DNA of 64,000 nt from JABMNT01 sp048262255 (GCA_048262255.1 JBLXFH010000003.1:186001-250000), one strand, 5' to 3'; numbered from the stretch's first letter, positions 26,047 through 35,808 are shown. The notes: generated by a model not told the origin, from the sequence alone. Made by a program: numbers and translations.

Positions 26047-27954
26047 TTAATTGGCTGACTGCGGGTCGGGACTGAACATCTGGTTGAGCAGGGCACGATT
26101 AACCTCAACGCCAATCTCTTCACGCAAAGCCGACGTCAATTGCGCCATCACATCGCTTTTGAGCGCATCGGTCAATGTGTCACGCAACCCGTCCACATCC
26201 TTTTTGTTGGCCATCGTATCGGCAGGCGTAACCGATCTCAGAACCGCAATCTGAAAGCCATTTGCCGATTGTCCATAAGCCGCTTTGCCTGGCATCAGGG
26301 CGAACACCTGCGAGACCAGCTCTTCGCTTAATCCGGACTCCGTACCTTGATCATCGCGCGTAAACGGTTTGCTTTGTTCGGGCGTCAGGCCGTTTGCGCT
26401 GGCGACGTCTGAAAGGGCTTTACCACTGTTCAATTCCGCAACCAGTTGTTCAGCAAGCTCTTTGGCTTTGGTCTGGCGCTTGTCGGCTTTCCAGGCTTCG
26501 ATGACCTGCTCGCGCACACTTTCCAAAGGCCGCAGGGCAGGAGCCGTTATGCTGTCGACACGGACCAGAAAAAAACCTTCCGGACCGGATTCCGTGAGCG
26601 GGCTTTCCTGGCCAGATTCCGTTGAAAAGACCGTTTGCATAAAGGCCCGGCCTGCCGGGATTCCTGCAACCGGATTTCCGGTCGGGTCCGTACCGGCGGT
26701 ATCCATAGCCTCGACGGAAACCACATCCAAGTCCAGACGTTGGGCCGCTTCTTCCAGGCTCGCACCACCGCCCAGTTCGTCCTCTAGCTGATTGGAAAGC
26801 TCAAACAGACCGTCGACAGCCTTTTCCCGGGCGATCTCCATGCGCACCTGTTCACGGACATCGTCCAGGGACTTGGTTCCTCCTGGCTCGACGCTGACGG
26901 CTTTCAAAAGATGCCAGCCAAGGGAGCTTTTAAGTGGTTCCGTAACACTGCCCTGCAGGATAGAAAAGGCCGGGTCTGCCAATTCCGGTAAAAGATCGCC
27001 CCGGGATATGGTCCCCAAATCAAGAACCGCCTCGTCCAGACCAGCAACTTCTTTGGCAACAGCGGCGAAGTCACGCCCTTCCATAAGCTGTTTATGTGCG
27101 GTTTTGGCCTTGTCCTCGTCGATCAGCACCATTTGCAGGATATGGCGTAGTTCCGGGGTAATGAATTCATCCTTGCGGGCTTCATAAGCACTTTCGATTT
27201 CGTCATCCGAAACCGCGATTTCTTGCGCAAGTTCTTCAGATTCAAGCCTTAGAAAACTGAATTTTCGGTATTGTGGCGCGGTGAACATCTGGGCGTTGTC
27301 TTTATGAAACGCCTCAACCTCACTTGATGTCGGTTCCCCCACATCGGTAAAGGCGGCGCTCAACACCTCGGCCCGTTCAACAACCCGCTTTTCGTTGCGA
27401 TATTTGTAAACGGCGTCAACCAGAACATTCGGTGCCCGCGTTCCGGCCTGAAAGCTGCCGGCATATTGCTCGGCCGTCAGGCTGCGGCGGACGATGTTGA
27501 TGTAGTCATTTTCGGTCAGGCCATTCGATGCCAAAATCTGATTGAACTGGTTTCGGTCAAAATTTCCGGCCAGCCCCTTGAAGCCGGGCTGGTTACGGAT
27601 ATCCTGACTGATCAGATTATCACTGATTGTCACGCCCAGAGACGCTGCGCCCTGCGAAATCAAGGCCTGATTTGCCTGATCATTGATAACGCCGTCAACA
27701 ATTCCGAACCCCATAGCCTGCTGCAGAGTGAACTGATCGCCAAAAAGCGGGCGCAAGCGGTTCATTTCCTGATTAACCTGACGGTTGATTTCATAGGGGC
27801 CGATCTCCTGATCGCCAACCGTAACCACGGCATTGCCCGAGATCGCCGGGCTCAACCAGTCCTGAATCCCCCACGCCCCAAAACTGATGATCAAGAGAAT
27901 CAACAAGGATTTCACGACGATGCCGCCGGACCGTTTTCGTAGCGCTGAGAGCAT
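26047..27954 (-). CDS. ppiD: PpiD-like periplasmic folding factor (SurA_N/parvulin)
   Basis: A membrane-anchored periplasmic chaperone/peptidyl-prolyl isomerase for proteins leaving the Sec translocon. The ATG at 27954 gives 635 residues with the expected start (MLSALRKRSGG) and one transmembrane helix at ~15-32. The frame open to 28056 adds nothing family-like. A SurA_N-like domain follows (~40-175) and a parvulin domain at ~265-365 (ELRHILQMVL; LGTISRGDLLPE). A second, more divergent C-terminal region runs to the end. It is divergent from tpiA and upstream of trpE. Confidence 0.9.
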   Translation of the reverse strand: MLSALRKRSGGIVVKSLLILLIISFGAWGIQDWLSPAISGNAVVTVGDQEIGPYEINRQVNQEMNRLRPLFGDQFTLQQAMGFGIVDGVINDQANQALISQGAASLGVTISDNLISQDIRNQPGFKGLAGNFDRNQFNQILASNGLTENDYINIVRRSLTAEQYAGSFQAGTRAPNVLVDAVYKYRNEKRVVERAEVLSAAFTDVGEPTSSEVEAFHKDNAQMFTAPQYRKFSFLRLESEELAQEIAVSDDEIESAYEARKDEFITPELRHILQMVLIDEDKAKTAHKQLMEGRDFAAVAKEVAGLDEAVLDLGTISRGDLLPELADPAFSILQGSVTEPLKSSLGWHLLKAVSVEPGGTKSLDDVREQVRMEIAREKAVDGLFELSNQLEDELGGGASLEEAAQRLDLDVVSVEAMDTAGTDPTGNPVAGIPAGRAFMQTVFSTESGQESPLTESGPEGFFLVRVDSITAPALRPLESVREQVIEAWKADKRQTKAKELAEQLVAELNSGKALSDVASANGLTPEQSKPFTRDDQGTESGLSEELVSQVFALMPGKAAYGQSANGFQIAVLRSVTPADTMANKKDVDGLRDTLTDALKSDVMAQLTSALREEIGVEVNRALLNQMFSPDPQSAN

Positions 27955-28196
27955 TTTAGTTACCGAGCCTGTGTTCCAGAATGATTTTGATACGCCGCCG
28001 AAGCGCGCATGATTTTCGGCGGCATCATAGGTAACCCGACAGGCGCGGGCAACCACGGATTGGTTTTATGCAGGGATTGTTGCACGTTCACCTCAGCCTC
28101 CCATTATCCATTATTTGAGACGATCCTTTGCACGGGCCCGACCATTCATGGTAAAGCTCACAGCAACAAATTTATCACTCAGCCTAGGAACACTTC

Positions 28197-28961
28197 ATGA
28201 GCACAAACCGCCGCCCCCTGATCGCTGGAAACTGGAAAATGAACGGCCTCAAGAAAGACGCCAAACAACTGGCCTCCGGCCTTGCCAAACGCAAGAAAAA
28301 AGCCGGAAAAACCGGTTTCGACATGGTTGTTTGCCCGCCGTTTCCCATGCTTGGGCTGGTCAGCGAAACACTCAAGGGGTCTGGCGTTAAAATGGGCTCC
28401 CAAGACAACCATGCCGCCATCTCCGGCGCCCACACCGGCGACACCAGCCCGGCCATGCTGAAAAACATCGGTTGTTCTTACGCCATTGTCGGCCATTCCG
28501 AGCGCCGCGCCGATCATGGTGAAACCGACGCAATTGTAAAAGCCAAAGCGGAAGCCGCCATTGAAGCCGGGCTAATCGCCATCGTCTGTATTGGCGAAAC
28601 GCTCAAACAACGTCAGGCCGGGCGCACCCTGTCGACCAATCGCAAGCAGCTGCTGGGCTCTTTGCCAAGCGGGGCAACGGCCAAAAATACGGTCATCGCC
28701 TATGAGCCTGTCTGGGCCATTGGCACCGGGGAAGTCGCGACACCCGAGCAGGCTCAGGAAGTCCACGCTGCCATTCGTGCTGAACTGGTCAAAGCCATCG
28801 GCGAAAAGGAAGCCGCGAAAATGCGCATTCTTTATGGCGGCTCCATGAAGCCCGGTAACGCCAAACAGCTGATCGCACTGCCAGATGTCGATGGCGGCCT
28901 GATCGGTGGCGCCAGTCTCAAGACTGAAGATTTCTGGGCGATTGCTGAAGCGGCAAGCTAA
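28197..28961 (+). CDS. tpiA: Triosephosphate isomerase
   Basis: Interconverts dihydroxyacetone phosphate and glyceraldehyde 3-phosphate. The 254-residue TIM barrel carries all catalytic residues: Lys in GNWKMNG near 14, His in VGHSERR near 101, and Glu in AYEPVWAIGTG near 172. Phosphate-binding GGS (LYGGSMKPGN) is near 216. It is divergent from ppiD. A rho-independent terminator candidate follows at 29021-29066. Confidence 0.97.
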   Translation: MSTNRRPLIAGNWKMNGLKKDAKQLASGLAKRKKKAGKTGFDMVVCPPFPMLGLVSETLKGSGVKMGSQDNHAAISGAHTGDTSPAMLKNIGCSYAIVGHSERRADHGETDAIVKAKAEAAIEAGLIAIVCIGETLKQRQAGRTLSTNRKQLLGSLPSGATAKNTVIAYEPVWAIGTGEVATPEQAQEVHAAIRAELVKAIGEKEAAKMRILYGGSMKPGNAKQLIALPDVDGGLIGGASLKTEDFWAIAEAAS

Positions 28962-29020
28962 AAACCATTGGCGAGATGGTCTCCCGCGACCGCGCAGTTA
29001 CAACCGTCGGCACCAAGCTC

Positions 29021-29066
29021 AAACGAAGCCTGTGTGCTGTCGGCAAAACAACCGGCCTCGTTTTTT
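29021..29066 (+). terminator. Candidate rho-independent terminator after tpiA
   Basis: AAACGAAGCC (29021-29030) pairs with GGCCTCGTTT (29054-29063) with one mismatch, and the 3' arm runs into six T's (29061-29066). The loop is long (23 nt), which lowers confidence. Confidence 0.5.
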
Positions 29067-29196
29067 ACATGTATTCATGTCGCCTTCACTGGAATTTCAT
29101 CACCCATTGATAGATACCCTTTAATGCTAAGTTTAGAGTATTGTTAGGATACCGCACGTATAGCTACGCTTAGCTTAACGTATTCAGGGGGCAGAC

Positions 29197-31887
29197 ATAC
29201 CGATCATAAACTTCATTGATGGCAATCTTGATCCGGATCGTTTTCTGAACGGAATTTATGACCCCATATTGGTTGCTCTTTCCTTGGCCATCGCCTGTTT
29301 TGGGGCATTTGCCTGTTTTGGGCTGATTGATCACATCCATGCGTCAACCAAAAGACGGCATAAAATCATCTGGGTGTTAACCGGGGCGGCAACTCTGGGC
29401 GGTGGTGCCTGGGGTATGCATTATGTCGGAATGCTCGCATTCAGCCTGCCCGTCAAGGTTGCCTATGACCTGATGTTTTCTTCGCTTTCGCTTATCCCGG
29501 CCGTACTGGCCGGAGGCATGATTGTCTATGTTGCCATTGATAAAAGACAAAGTAGCAAGACTTTGATAATGGGGGGTGTTATTGCCGGTATTTGTTTCAA
29601 TATGATGCACTTTACAGGTATGGCAGCGCTGCAATCCACCTCCAAAATGTTCTACAACCCAAGTCTGTTCGCAGCTTTAATCGTCTCCGCGCCTTTATTG
29701 ACAACTATCGCCCTGTTTATAATGAGTGCTGTTCAAAAAGGGGCTTGGGTAACCTTACCATACAAGAAAAAAATTATTTCCGCCGTGGCCATAGGCTGCG
29801 CACCAACCGTCATTCACCATATTCACCTGAGTGCCGTCTCGTTTTCTCCAGCGGGCTTTCAACAAATCGAAAACCTCGAGCCTAACAACGGTCTTTTGAG
29901 CCTCATCGTCGGGGCGACCATCATCGCCATTATGGTGCTTTTTTATGTTGTCGACCAGGTTGCGCGGCGCCTTGAAACCCTCTCCATGTTGGAACAGGAA
30001 ATTGCCGAACGTAAAAAAGTTGAATCTGAACTCCATCAAAGCGAAGCTCGATTTAGGGCCGTGATTGAAAGTACACCTGGCGCCATTGTCATTCGGGATC
30101 TGGATGGCAAAAACCTGATGGTTAACAAAACATTCCGCGAGTGGTATGCCGTTGACCAGAATCAATTGCTCGGCAAAACCATGGTCGAATACCTGCCACC
30201 AGAGGTTCTCAAACAAATCTCAGAACAGGAACGTATGGTTCTGGAGACGCTGGAAGCAAATCAGACCGAACTCAATATGACTTTCAATGATGGCGTTACC
30301 CGGGAGGTCCTAATTCAAAAATTTCCCATTTTTGAAGCGGACGGATCCTGCACGTCCATAGGCACGATTATCAACGACATCACCACATTGCAACTTGCAA
30401 AAACTGCGCTTTCAAAAAACGAGGTTCAGTTGAAAGATTTCTTTGACGTGTCATCGGACTGGTTCTGGGAAATGGATGAGAACCTCTGCCTGACATGGGT
30501 TTCGGATAATTTCGAAGCCATTAACGGCGAGTCTCCTGAACCCTATTATGGCAAATCACGTTTGGAATTCTCAGGTTTGGCAAAAGATGCGGTCTCCTGG
30601 AATTCACATATAAAAGACTTGCAGGATCGGGCTCCATTCAGGGACTTCGAATATGCCCAACAATTTGAAGGCACGGACATAAAATGGATCCGCGCAAGCG
30701 GGGTTCCTCTTTTTGATGCCGATGGAAAGTTTTCCGGTTATCGAGGCAAAGCAACCGATATTACAAAATTCAGACAAACAGAAGTTGCGAAAAGAGAAAT
30801 GGAAGCGCTCTTTTTGACGTTTGTAGAAAACTTGCCCATGGCGGTCCTTATCAAAGATCACAAAGGAATCTACAAACAGGCGAACAACTATTGGCATCAA
30901 TGGCACAACCCAGAAAAACTGGATATCGTCGGAAAGACTGTCTTCGATTTTCTGCCTCACGATTTTGCGGTTATAATCCGAGAGCTGGAACAATTGGTCG
31001 TCAAAGAAGAAAAAACCATTGCAAGAGAACTCCGGACGCCAACCGCTTCGGGTATAGACCGTGTTACCTGGTTCCATGCATTTCCTATCCGTGATGAATT
31101 CGGGAAGATTATCGCCATCGGCAGTATCAATACCGACATCACAGAGAGAAAGAAAATGGAGGAAGATTTACGTCTGGCGATGATCCAGGCCGAAGAGGCA
31201 AACCACGCAAAATCGCAGTTTCTGGCGACCATGAGTCACGAACTGCGGACCCCACTCAATGCCATCATCGGTTTTAGCGATATGTTTTTAGGTGAATATT
31301 TCGGGAAGCTTGGTGATCAAAAATATAAAGAGTATGCGAACGATATTCAGGGAAGCGGAAAGCATCTGTTGGCCCTGATTAATGATGTTCTCGATATTTC
31401 TTCCATCGAAGTTGGCAATCAATCAATTAATCTCGAGCAAGTCGATCTGCAAAAATTGATTTTGGAATGTATCAAAATCACCGGACATATGGCCCAGGAA
31501 AAACGCATCGGAGTCGAGATTACAAAACCGGATTCATTTCCCTCGGTTCGGGCTGATCGACGCGCTCTTAAACAGGTGTTTATCAATCTTTTGAATAATT
31601 CCATAAAATATTCAAACAGAGGGGAGAACGTTTTCATCTCAGCAGAAACCAGAGATGAAAAAGTGATCCTGCAAGTTTCGGACAGTGGTATCGGCATTGC
31701 CCAGGAATTATTGCCCGTCATTTCCGAACCCTTCGTCCGTGCACACGGAGACTCCACCGTCGCGCATGAAGGCGTTGGTTTGGGTCTTTCCATCGTAAAA
31801 TCGATCATTTTGGCCCATAAAGGCGAATTGAGTTTCGAAAGCGAGATCGGGAAAGGCACGACAGTTACGATCACCCTTCCGCTCTGA
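29197..31887 (+). CDS. MHYT-PAS hybrid-sensor histidine kinase with apparent non-AUG start
   Basis: Integral-membrane sensor kinase of about 896 residues. The MHYT domain fills residues ~20-260 with seven helices and three copies of the motif (GMHYVGMLAF, NMMHFTGMAA, and a weaker IHHIHLSAV). These domains are proposed to bind copper and sense gases. Three PAS-type domains follow (~285-400, ~405-525, ~530-655), then His681 (SHELRTPLN) and an ATPase domain (NLLNNSIKYS, GVGLGLSI). The frame has no ATG/GTG/TTG before TTG 29269, which would delete conserved MHYT residues (YDPILVALS). AGGGGG at 29186-29191 sits 5 bp before ATA 29197, taken here as the start. No receiver gene is adjacent. Confidence 0.8.
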   Translation: MPIINFIDGNLDPDRFLNGIYDPILVALSLAIACFGAFACFGLIDHIHASTKRRHKIIWVLTGAATLGGGAWGMHYVGMLAFSLPVKVAYDLMFSSLSLIPAVLAGGMIVYVAIDKRQSSKTLIMGGVIAGICFNMMHFTGMAALQSTSKMFYNPSLFAALIVSAPLLTTIALFIMSAVQKGAWVTLPYKKKIISAVAIGCAPTVIHHIHLSAVSFSPAGFQQIENLEPNNGLLSLIVGATIIAIMVLFYVVDQVARRLETLSMLEQEIAERKKVESELHQSEARFRAVIESTPGAIVIRDLDGKNLMVNKTFREWYAVDQNQLLGKTMVEYLPPEVLKQISEQERMVLETLEANQTELNMTFNDGVTREVLIQKFPIFEADGSCTSIGTIINDITTLQLAKTALSKNEVQLKDFFDVSSDWFWEMDENLCLTWVSDNFEAINGESPEPYYGKSRLEFSGLAKDAVSWNSHIKDLQDRAPFRDFEYAQQFEGTDIKWIRASGVPLFDADGKFSGYRGKATDITKFRQTEVAKREMEALFLTFVENLPMAVLIKDHKGIYKQANNYWHQWHNPEKLDIVGKTVFDFLPHDFAVIIRELEQLVVKEEKTIARELRTPTASGIDRVTWFHAFPIRDEFGKIIAIGSINTDITERKKMEEDLRLAMIQAEEANHAKSQFLATMSHELRTPLNAIIGFSDMFLGEYFGKLGDQKYKEYANDIQGSGKHLLALINDVLDISSIEVGNQSINLEQVDLQKLILECIKITGHMAQEKRIGVEITKPDSFPSVRADRRALKQVFINLLNNSIKYSNRGENVFISAETRDEKVILQVSDSGIGIAQELLPVISEPFVRAHGDSTVAHEGVGLGLSIVKSIILAHKGELSFESEIGKGTTVTITLPL

Positions 31888-31990
31888 TCTCCACATAGCA
31901 TCACGCAGTTAACAGAATCGACAGCTTGCTGTCATCATCAAGAACGCTGGCCCGGTGATCAGGAGTTGTTCAGTAAAATAATCTTGCGCA

Positions 31991-32113
31991 TCAAAGGTCG
32001 GCCCAGACCGGCTCTCCCTGATACTCCACAATCAAGTCGCCAGCCCGTGCAAAGGCATCAAAGTTCCAAAGCGCGCCACCGTTTAGCCCGGCGTCACAAC
32101 AGTTCAGTTCGCT
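31991..32113 (-). pseudogene. Coding-like remnant, C-terminal end of an unidentified gene
   Basis: Between the MHYT kinase and the DUF3047 gene, a minus-strand frame of about 40 codons (stop TGA at 31991-31993, preceding stop at 32114-32116) reads like protein rather than random DNA. It contains NGGALWNFDAFARAGDLIV followed by EYQGEPVWADL. It has no start codon and no upstream part, so it looks like the surviving tail of a deleted gene. Family not recognised. Confidence 0.35.
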
Positions 32114-32814
32114 TTAAAGGTTAAGTTACGGACAAAGGCCAAAGACCGGGTTTGTGTATCGTCGCTATCGGCACTCAGTAAAACATGAGAAACGTCATTT
32201 GGTGTTCTGTTGAACACACGCTCATGGTCGGCAAGAACATTAACCCGTTCCTGAACCCAATCGCCAACGGGTTCATTTGCATTGCGTAAAACAATCATCG
32301 CATTCACGCCGCCATAATAGGGGCTTTCGATCACATCACCTGTCAATCCGTTTCCACCCCAGACGTAGGACAGCATCCGACCCGGCGCATCGGCACCGCG
32401 GACCAATTCGATGGCCGGACGCATCAGCCGCTCCCCGAACGTGGCCGTATCCGGATCAAAGGGGAAGGTTACGTAAACCGCTGCGGGCCGATCATCCTTG
32501 CCCTTCACCGTCAAATCCGAGACCGGCGCCGGACCGGTCAGTTTCCATTCCCAGTTCAGTGTCGGGGTTTCGGTTAATTTAACGGAAACCGGTCGGCCGA
32601 TCATTGAGACACTGGAATTCGAAGCAATGGATATGCATCCGCTACCACAGGCTTCGTAACGGTTGGGGGGTTTTCCTTCAAAGGTAATTTCCTGCCAGCC
32701 ATCGGCGGCGATATCAGGCGGCAGAGTGTCTTGAATGTCTGCAAAGACGGCCGGTAACAGCCACAGGCAGACGAGAGATGTAAACGAGACTCCAAAAAAA
32801 CCGGTTAACCGCAT
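32104..32814 (-). CDS. DUF3047 domain-containing exported protein
   Basis: A 236-residue protein with a signal peptide (MRLTGFFGVSF then a hydrophobic core, cleavage after VFA ~25). The mature part matches the DUF3047 pattern: PTLNWEWKL near 90, KGKDDRPAAVYVTF near 106, LSYVWGGN near 152, GDWVQERVNV near 190 and LLSADSDDTQTRS near 216. The last resembles the DSDNT signature of the family. No function is known; it is probably periplasmic. I start at the ATG at 32814 because it opens a clean signal peptide. No operon partner is evident. Confidence 0.75.
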   Translation of the reverse strand: MRLTGFFGVSFTSLVCLWLLPAVFADIQDTLPPDIAADGWQEITFEGKPPNRYEACGSGCISIASNSSVSMIGRPVSVKLTETPTLNWEWKLTGPAPVSDLTVKGKDDRPAAVYVTFPFDPDTATFGERLMRPAIELVRGADAPGRMLSYVWGGNGLTGDVIESPYYGGVNAMIVLRNANEPVGDWVQERVNVLADHERVFNRTPNDVSHVLLSADSDDTQTRSLAFVRNLTFKAN

Positions 32815-32933
32815 TGTTTTGTTTTCCTGAACAAGTGTCCGTCCTCCACAATACGCAATACGCAAATGGAAACCGTCATTTAACCCTGTTACAGATTTAG
32901 CCCTGTTCTACTGGCGAGCACAGAGGATTTACT

Positions 32934-34343
32934 TCAAAAAATCGTTATTGCGTAAAAGATTCCGCAAAAAACGGTGAAGCAGAGCAGGGAATAAATCCCG
33001 TTCCAGCGCCAGGTGAGAGTGGTGGGCGGGATCTTGCAGATGCCTGAAATCATCAACGTCGCCGTGGCGTTGGGCGATGCCGTCATGCTCAGGGCCCAGC
33101 CGACCCCCATGGCGAAGACGATATGACTGGGATCGGCAGGAAGCACGGGCAGTTCAACAAAGATCGAACTCAGAAAAACGACTACCAGAAGCGGTGTCAG
33201 GGCGATCTGGCCGCACAGGGTGATGATCACCGGCAGACTTATCAGAAACAACCATGCCGGAACCTGTTCCAGATTAAGATGCCCGACAATTAAATCAACC
33301 GGGGCCATATCCGCCGCCGTATCCCCGATAAAACCGGCCAGCCCGAGGACATAGGAAGTTTGTGACAGGCCGATCGCCGAGTTCCTGAAAATCCCGGAAA
33401 GAATAGACAGGGCTTTCGATGCCGTATGGGATAACGGACGGACCACATTCTGGCTTGCGATCCAGCCGCACATAACCAGAGGCGCCATCAGCATCAATGC
33501 AACCGCTGTCGAAACGTTCACCACATAGGCAACTACATATGTAGAACCAATTAGAAGCACACAAATGAAAAACAGGTTCCGGCTGGCCACTTTCGGAAAC
33601 GGCAGAACGCTCAGTGGCTTTGACGGAATGATATGACGCCAGTGAAACCACTCTTCCATTCGGCCCAAAACGATCATGATCACCGTGCAGCCGATGCCCA
33701 GTGAAACCACGGTCGCCGTTTCTATGCCGGGCAAGGAGGACAACAGAACTGCCTGGGTCAGCGACGTTGGCGCCCAGATCAGCATCCATGGGAAACCTCG
33801 CAACAAGGCCGACATCTGTCGGCGCTCACGGATCTGGGCGCGGCGTTCATCCTGCTCGGTAACTATTGGGTCGGCCCTCGCACCACGCTGGATCAGGGGT
33901 GCTAACAGCGTCACCGCGCTGAAATTCATGAGGACGCCCAACAGGTGTCCGCCCACGGCCGTTGCATAGTAACGGCGGCCCGGTGGCTGGTTAGTCAGAT
34001 AATAACCCAGCTCCTGAATGGACGGCGAGCGGACAGCCGCTTCTTTCAAAAGCGAAATGAGATAGATGAACGAGCCAAAAAACGCCGCCCGGTCCATGGC
34101 CGAATTGAGGTCGACAACCGCTGTGTCCGTATGCCAGACGCCATAGGCGAGGACGATGGCCAGCCCAGTTAGAGCCCATTCACGAACGCCAAAGCGCGGG
34201 ACAACACACAAACCGACCAGACAGAAAGCCAGTCGGCTGACCATGCCCGCCGTTTCCAAGCCTGAATACATATAAAACAGTTGGGATCCGGCGAGGGTGA
34301 CCAGAGAAAAAGCCGTCAGTCGGGATAAAAGGGTGTTTGGCAA
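32934..34343 (-). CDS. Unassigned multi-span membrane protein, transporter-like
   Basis: A 469-residue protein with roughly ten to twelve hydrophobic helices. A cytoplasmic basic/acidic loop sits at ~158-178 (EQDERRAQIRERRQ). The two-fold feel, with MNFSAVTLL near 138 and a re-entrant-like TASPNATATLMISG near 430, recalls ion-transporter-superfamily proteins (ArsB/NhaD, DASS, DcuC types), but I cannot assign it to one. Its start lies downstream of a second TauD-family dioxygenase on the same strand (82 bp gap), so the pair may take up and oxidise one compound. Substrate unknown. Confidence 0.6.
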   Translation of the reverse strand: MPNTLLSRLTAFSLVTLAGSQLFYMYSGLETAGMVSRLAFCLVGLCVVPRFGVREWALTGLAIVLAYGVWHTDTAVVDLNSAMDRAAFFGSFIYLISLLKEAAVRSPSIQELGYYLTNQPPGRRYYATAVGGHLLGVLMNFSAVTLLAPLIQRGARADPIVTEQDERRAQIRERRQMSALLRGFPWMLIWAPTSLTQAVLLSSLPGIETATVVSLGIGCTVIMIVLGRMEEWFHWRHIIPSKPLSVLPFPKVASRNLFFICVLLIGSTYVVAYVVNVSTAVALMLMAPLVMCGWIASQNVVRPLSHTASKALSILSGIFRNSAIGLSQTSYVLGLAGFIGDTAADMAPVDLIVGHLNLEQVPAWLFLISLPVIITLCGQIALTPLLVVVFLSSIFVELPVLPADPSHIVFAMGVGWALSMTASPNATATLMISGICKIPPTTLTWRWNGIYSLLCFTVFCGIFYAITIF

Positions 34344-34424
34344 TCGGTATTCAGTCCGTTGGAGGCAGATAGGGTCGTATAAGGTCGATTACAGGTCCGG
34401 CAGGAAGGTTGGGTCGTGCGGTTT

Positions 34425-35276
34425 TCAGTGCGGGGCTGGCGGAGATACCGGCTCCGTGCAGCCAACAATCATTCTCAACATCTGGCGCGGCTCCGAATAA
34501 TCGTTGACGGCGCAATGCATCGACGCCCGGTTATCCAGCCCGATCATACTGTTAAGTGACCACTGATGCCGGTATTGGTATTCCTCTTTGACCGCATATT
34601 CAAACAATTGATTGAGAAGATCGTCACTTTCATCCGAACTTATCTCATTGATTTTCATGGTGTAACCCGGATTGACATAGAGGACAGGGCGTTGCGTGCG
34701 GGGATGTATGCGAACAACCGGATGCACCACATCCGGGTGCGCCTGCTGCTGCGCCGTGTTCAGAGACGGTGTTCCGCCGCCGGTGTTCCAGCCCCAACGG
34801 TGAGTCGCCGTCAGCCCCTGAATGCGCTGTTTGGTCGCCTCAGGCAGAGCTTCATAGGCCATATACATATTGGCGACCATGGTGTCGCCGCCCTGGCTGG
34901 GCAGGTGCGTGGCGTAAAGGAAAATGGCGTCCGACGGGTTTTCTTCATAACTCAGATCAGAATGCCAGAAAGCACCCGCCGGTATGGCTGTGGTTCGTGA
35001 AGCGGCGGTTCCCATATGGCGGGCGATGATCGAGACCTCAAACGTGTCTGGGTGGTGATACTGGTCAAGGATATGCGGCACCAGCGGTCCGAAGCGCCGC
35101 CCGAAATCGCGCAGCCAGGTGACGTTTTCCGCCAAATCCGGCATGACAATCGCCACATGTCGGAGCATCGCCTGTTCAACTACCTGAAATTCGGCCTCTT
35201 CCAAGGCCCGTGAAGTATCCAGTCCCCAGACAAGGGCCCCCATGGGGCCATCCAACGGCTCGACCTTAATCGCCAT
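34425..35276 (-). CDS. TauD/TfdA-family Fe(II)/2-oxoglutarate dioxygenase (second copy)
   Basis: A 283-residue dioxygenase, distinct from the one at 17.9-18.7 kb. Iron ligands are His105 and Asp107 (FWHSDLSY) and distal His254 (ASMHCAVN); the 2-oxoglutarate Arg is in MLRMI near 266. A GGDTMVAN motif near 130 is family typical. It is the first gene of a possible two-gene unit with the membrane protein 32934-34343. An AATAG-T-CTATT palindrome lies 60 bp upstream. The substrate cannot be predicted. Confidence 0.85.
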   Translation of the reverse strand: MAIKVEPLDGPMGALVWGLDTSRALEEAEFQVVEQAMLRHVAIVMPDLAENVTWLRDFGRRFGPLVPHILDQYHHPDTFEVSIIARHMGTAASRTTAIPAGAFWHSDLSYEENPSDAIFLYATHLPSQGGDTMVANMYMAYEALPEATKQRIQGLTATHRWGWNTGGGTPSLNTAQQQAHPDVVHPVVRIHPRTQRPVLYVNPGYTMKINEISSDESDDLLNQLFEYAVKEEYQYRHQWSLNSMIGLDNRASMHCAVNDYSEPRQMLRMIVGCTEPVSPPAPH

Positions 35277-35335
35277 GATGTTTTCCTCCAGAATGCCATT
35301 CCCAATTAAAAGCGCCCAGAACAGGTCAGACGTTC

Positions 35336-35346
35336 AATAGTCTATT
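35336..35346. promoter_or_regulatory. Short palindrome upstream of the second TauD gene
   Basis: AATAG-T-CTATT, 5-bp perfect arms around a single base, sits in the divergent interval between the dioxygenase and secG. It may be an operator, but palindromes of this size also arise by chance. Confidence 0.25.
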
Positions 35347-35478
35347 CAATCTGTATCCGATGCGCCTTTTCACTGGTATTTTGGGCCAAGGAAGATTACA
35401 TAACCAGCGGATTTACATTATCTGGTGGACCGCAGGGTTTCTGCTGCCACTATCGGCGACGAAATATCGGGATTCAAT

Positions 35479-35808
35479 ATGCAAGAAGTTGTTTTGGTTA
35501 TTCATTTGATTTTGGCGATCGCCCTTGTTGGTGCCGTTCTTTTGCAAAAGAGTGAAGGCGGCGGCTTGGGCATGGGCGGCGGTGGCGGCCAGGGCGGCGG
35601 CATGGGCGGTTTCATGACCGGTCGCGCAGCAGCCGATCTGTTGACCCGCACCACAGCCATTTTGGCGGCCGGCTTTATCACGACCAGCCTGATCATGGCC
35701 ATTATGGCCGGGCAAAATCGCGAATCGAAATCGATTCTCGACAATCCGGCACCAGCCATCGAGCAACCCACAACACCTGCCGAACCTGCAGCCCCCGTCG
35801 CCCAGTAG
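35479..35808 (+). CDS. secG: Preprotein translocase subunit SecG
   Basis: Small accessory subunit of the SecYEG channel. The ATG at 35479 gives 109 residues; the frame extends upstream but family proteins begin at MQEVVLVIH. Two membrane helices are visible (~2-22 and ~55-77), separated by the characteristic LLQKSEGGGLGMGGGGG region. A Pro/Ala-rich tail ends the protein. It is followed by a strong terminator and then pyrG, a conserved order. Confidence 0.93.
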   Translation: MQEVVLVIHLILAIALVGAVLLQKSEGGGLGMGGGGGQGGGMGGFMTGRAAADLLTRTTAILAAGFITTSLIMAIMAGQNRESKSILDNPAPAIEQPTTPAEPAAPVAQ

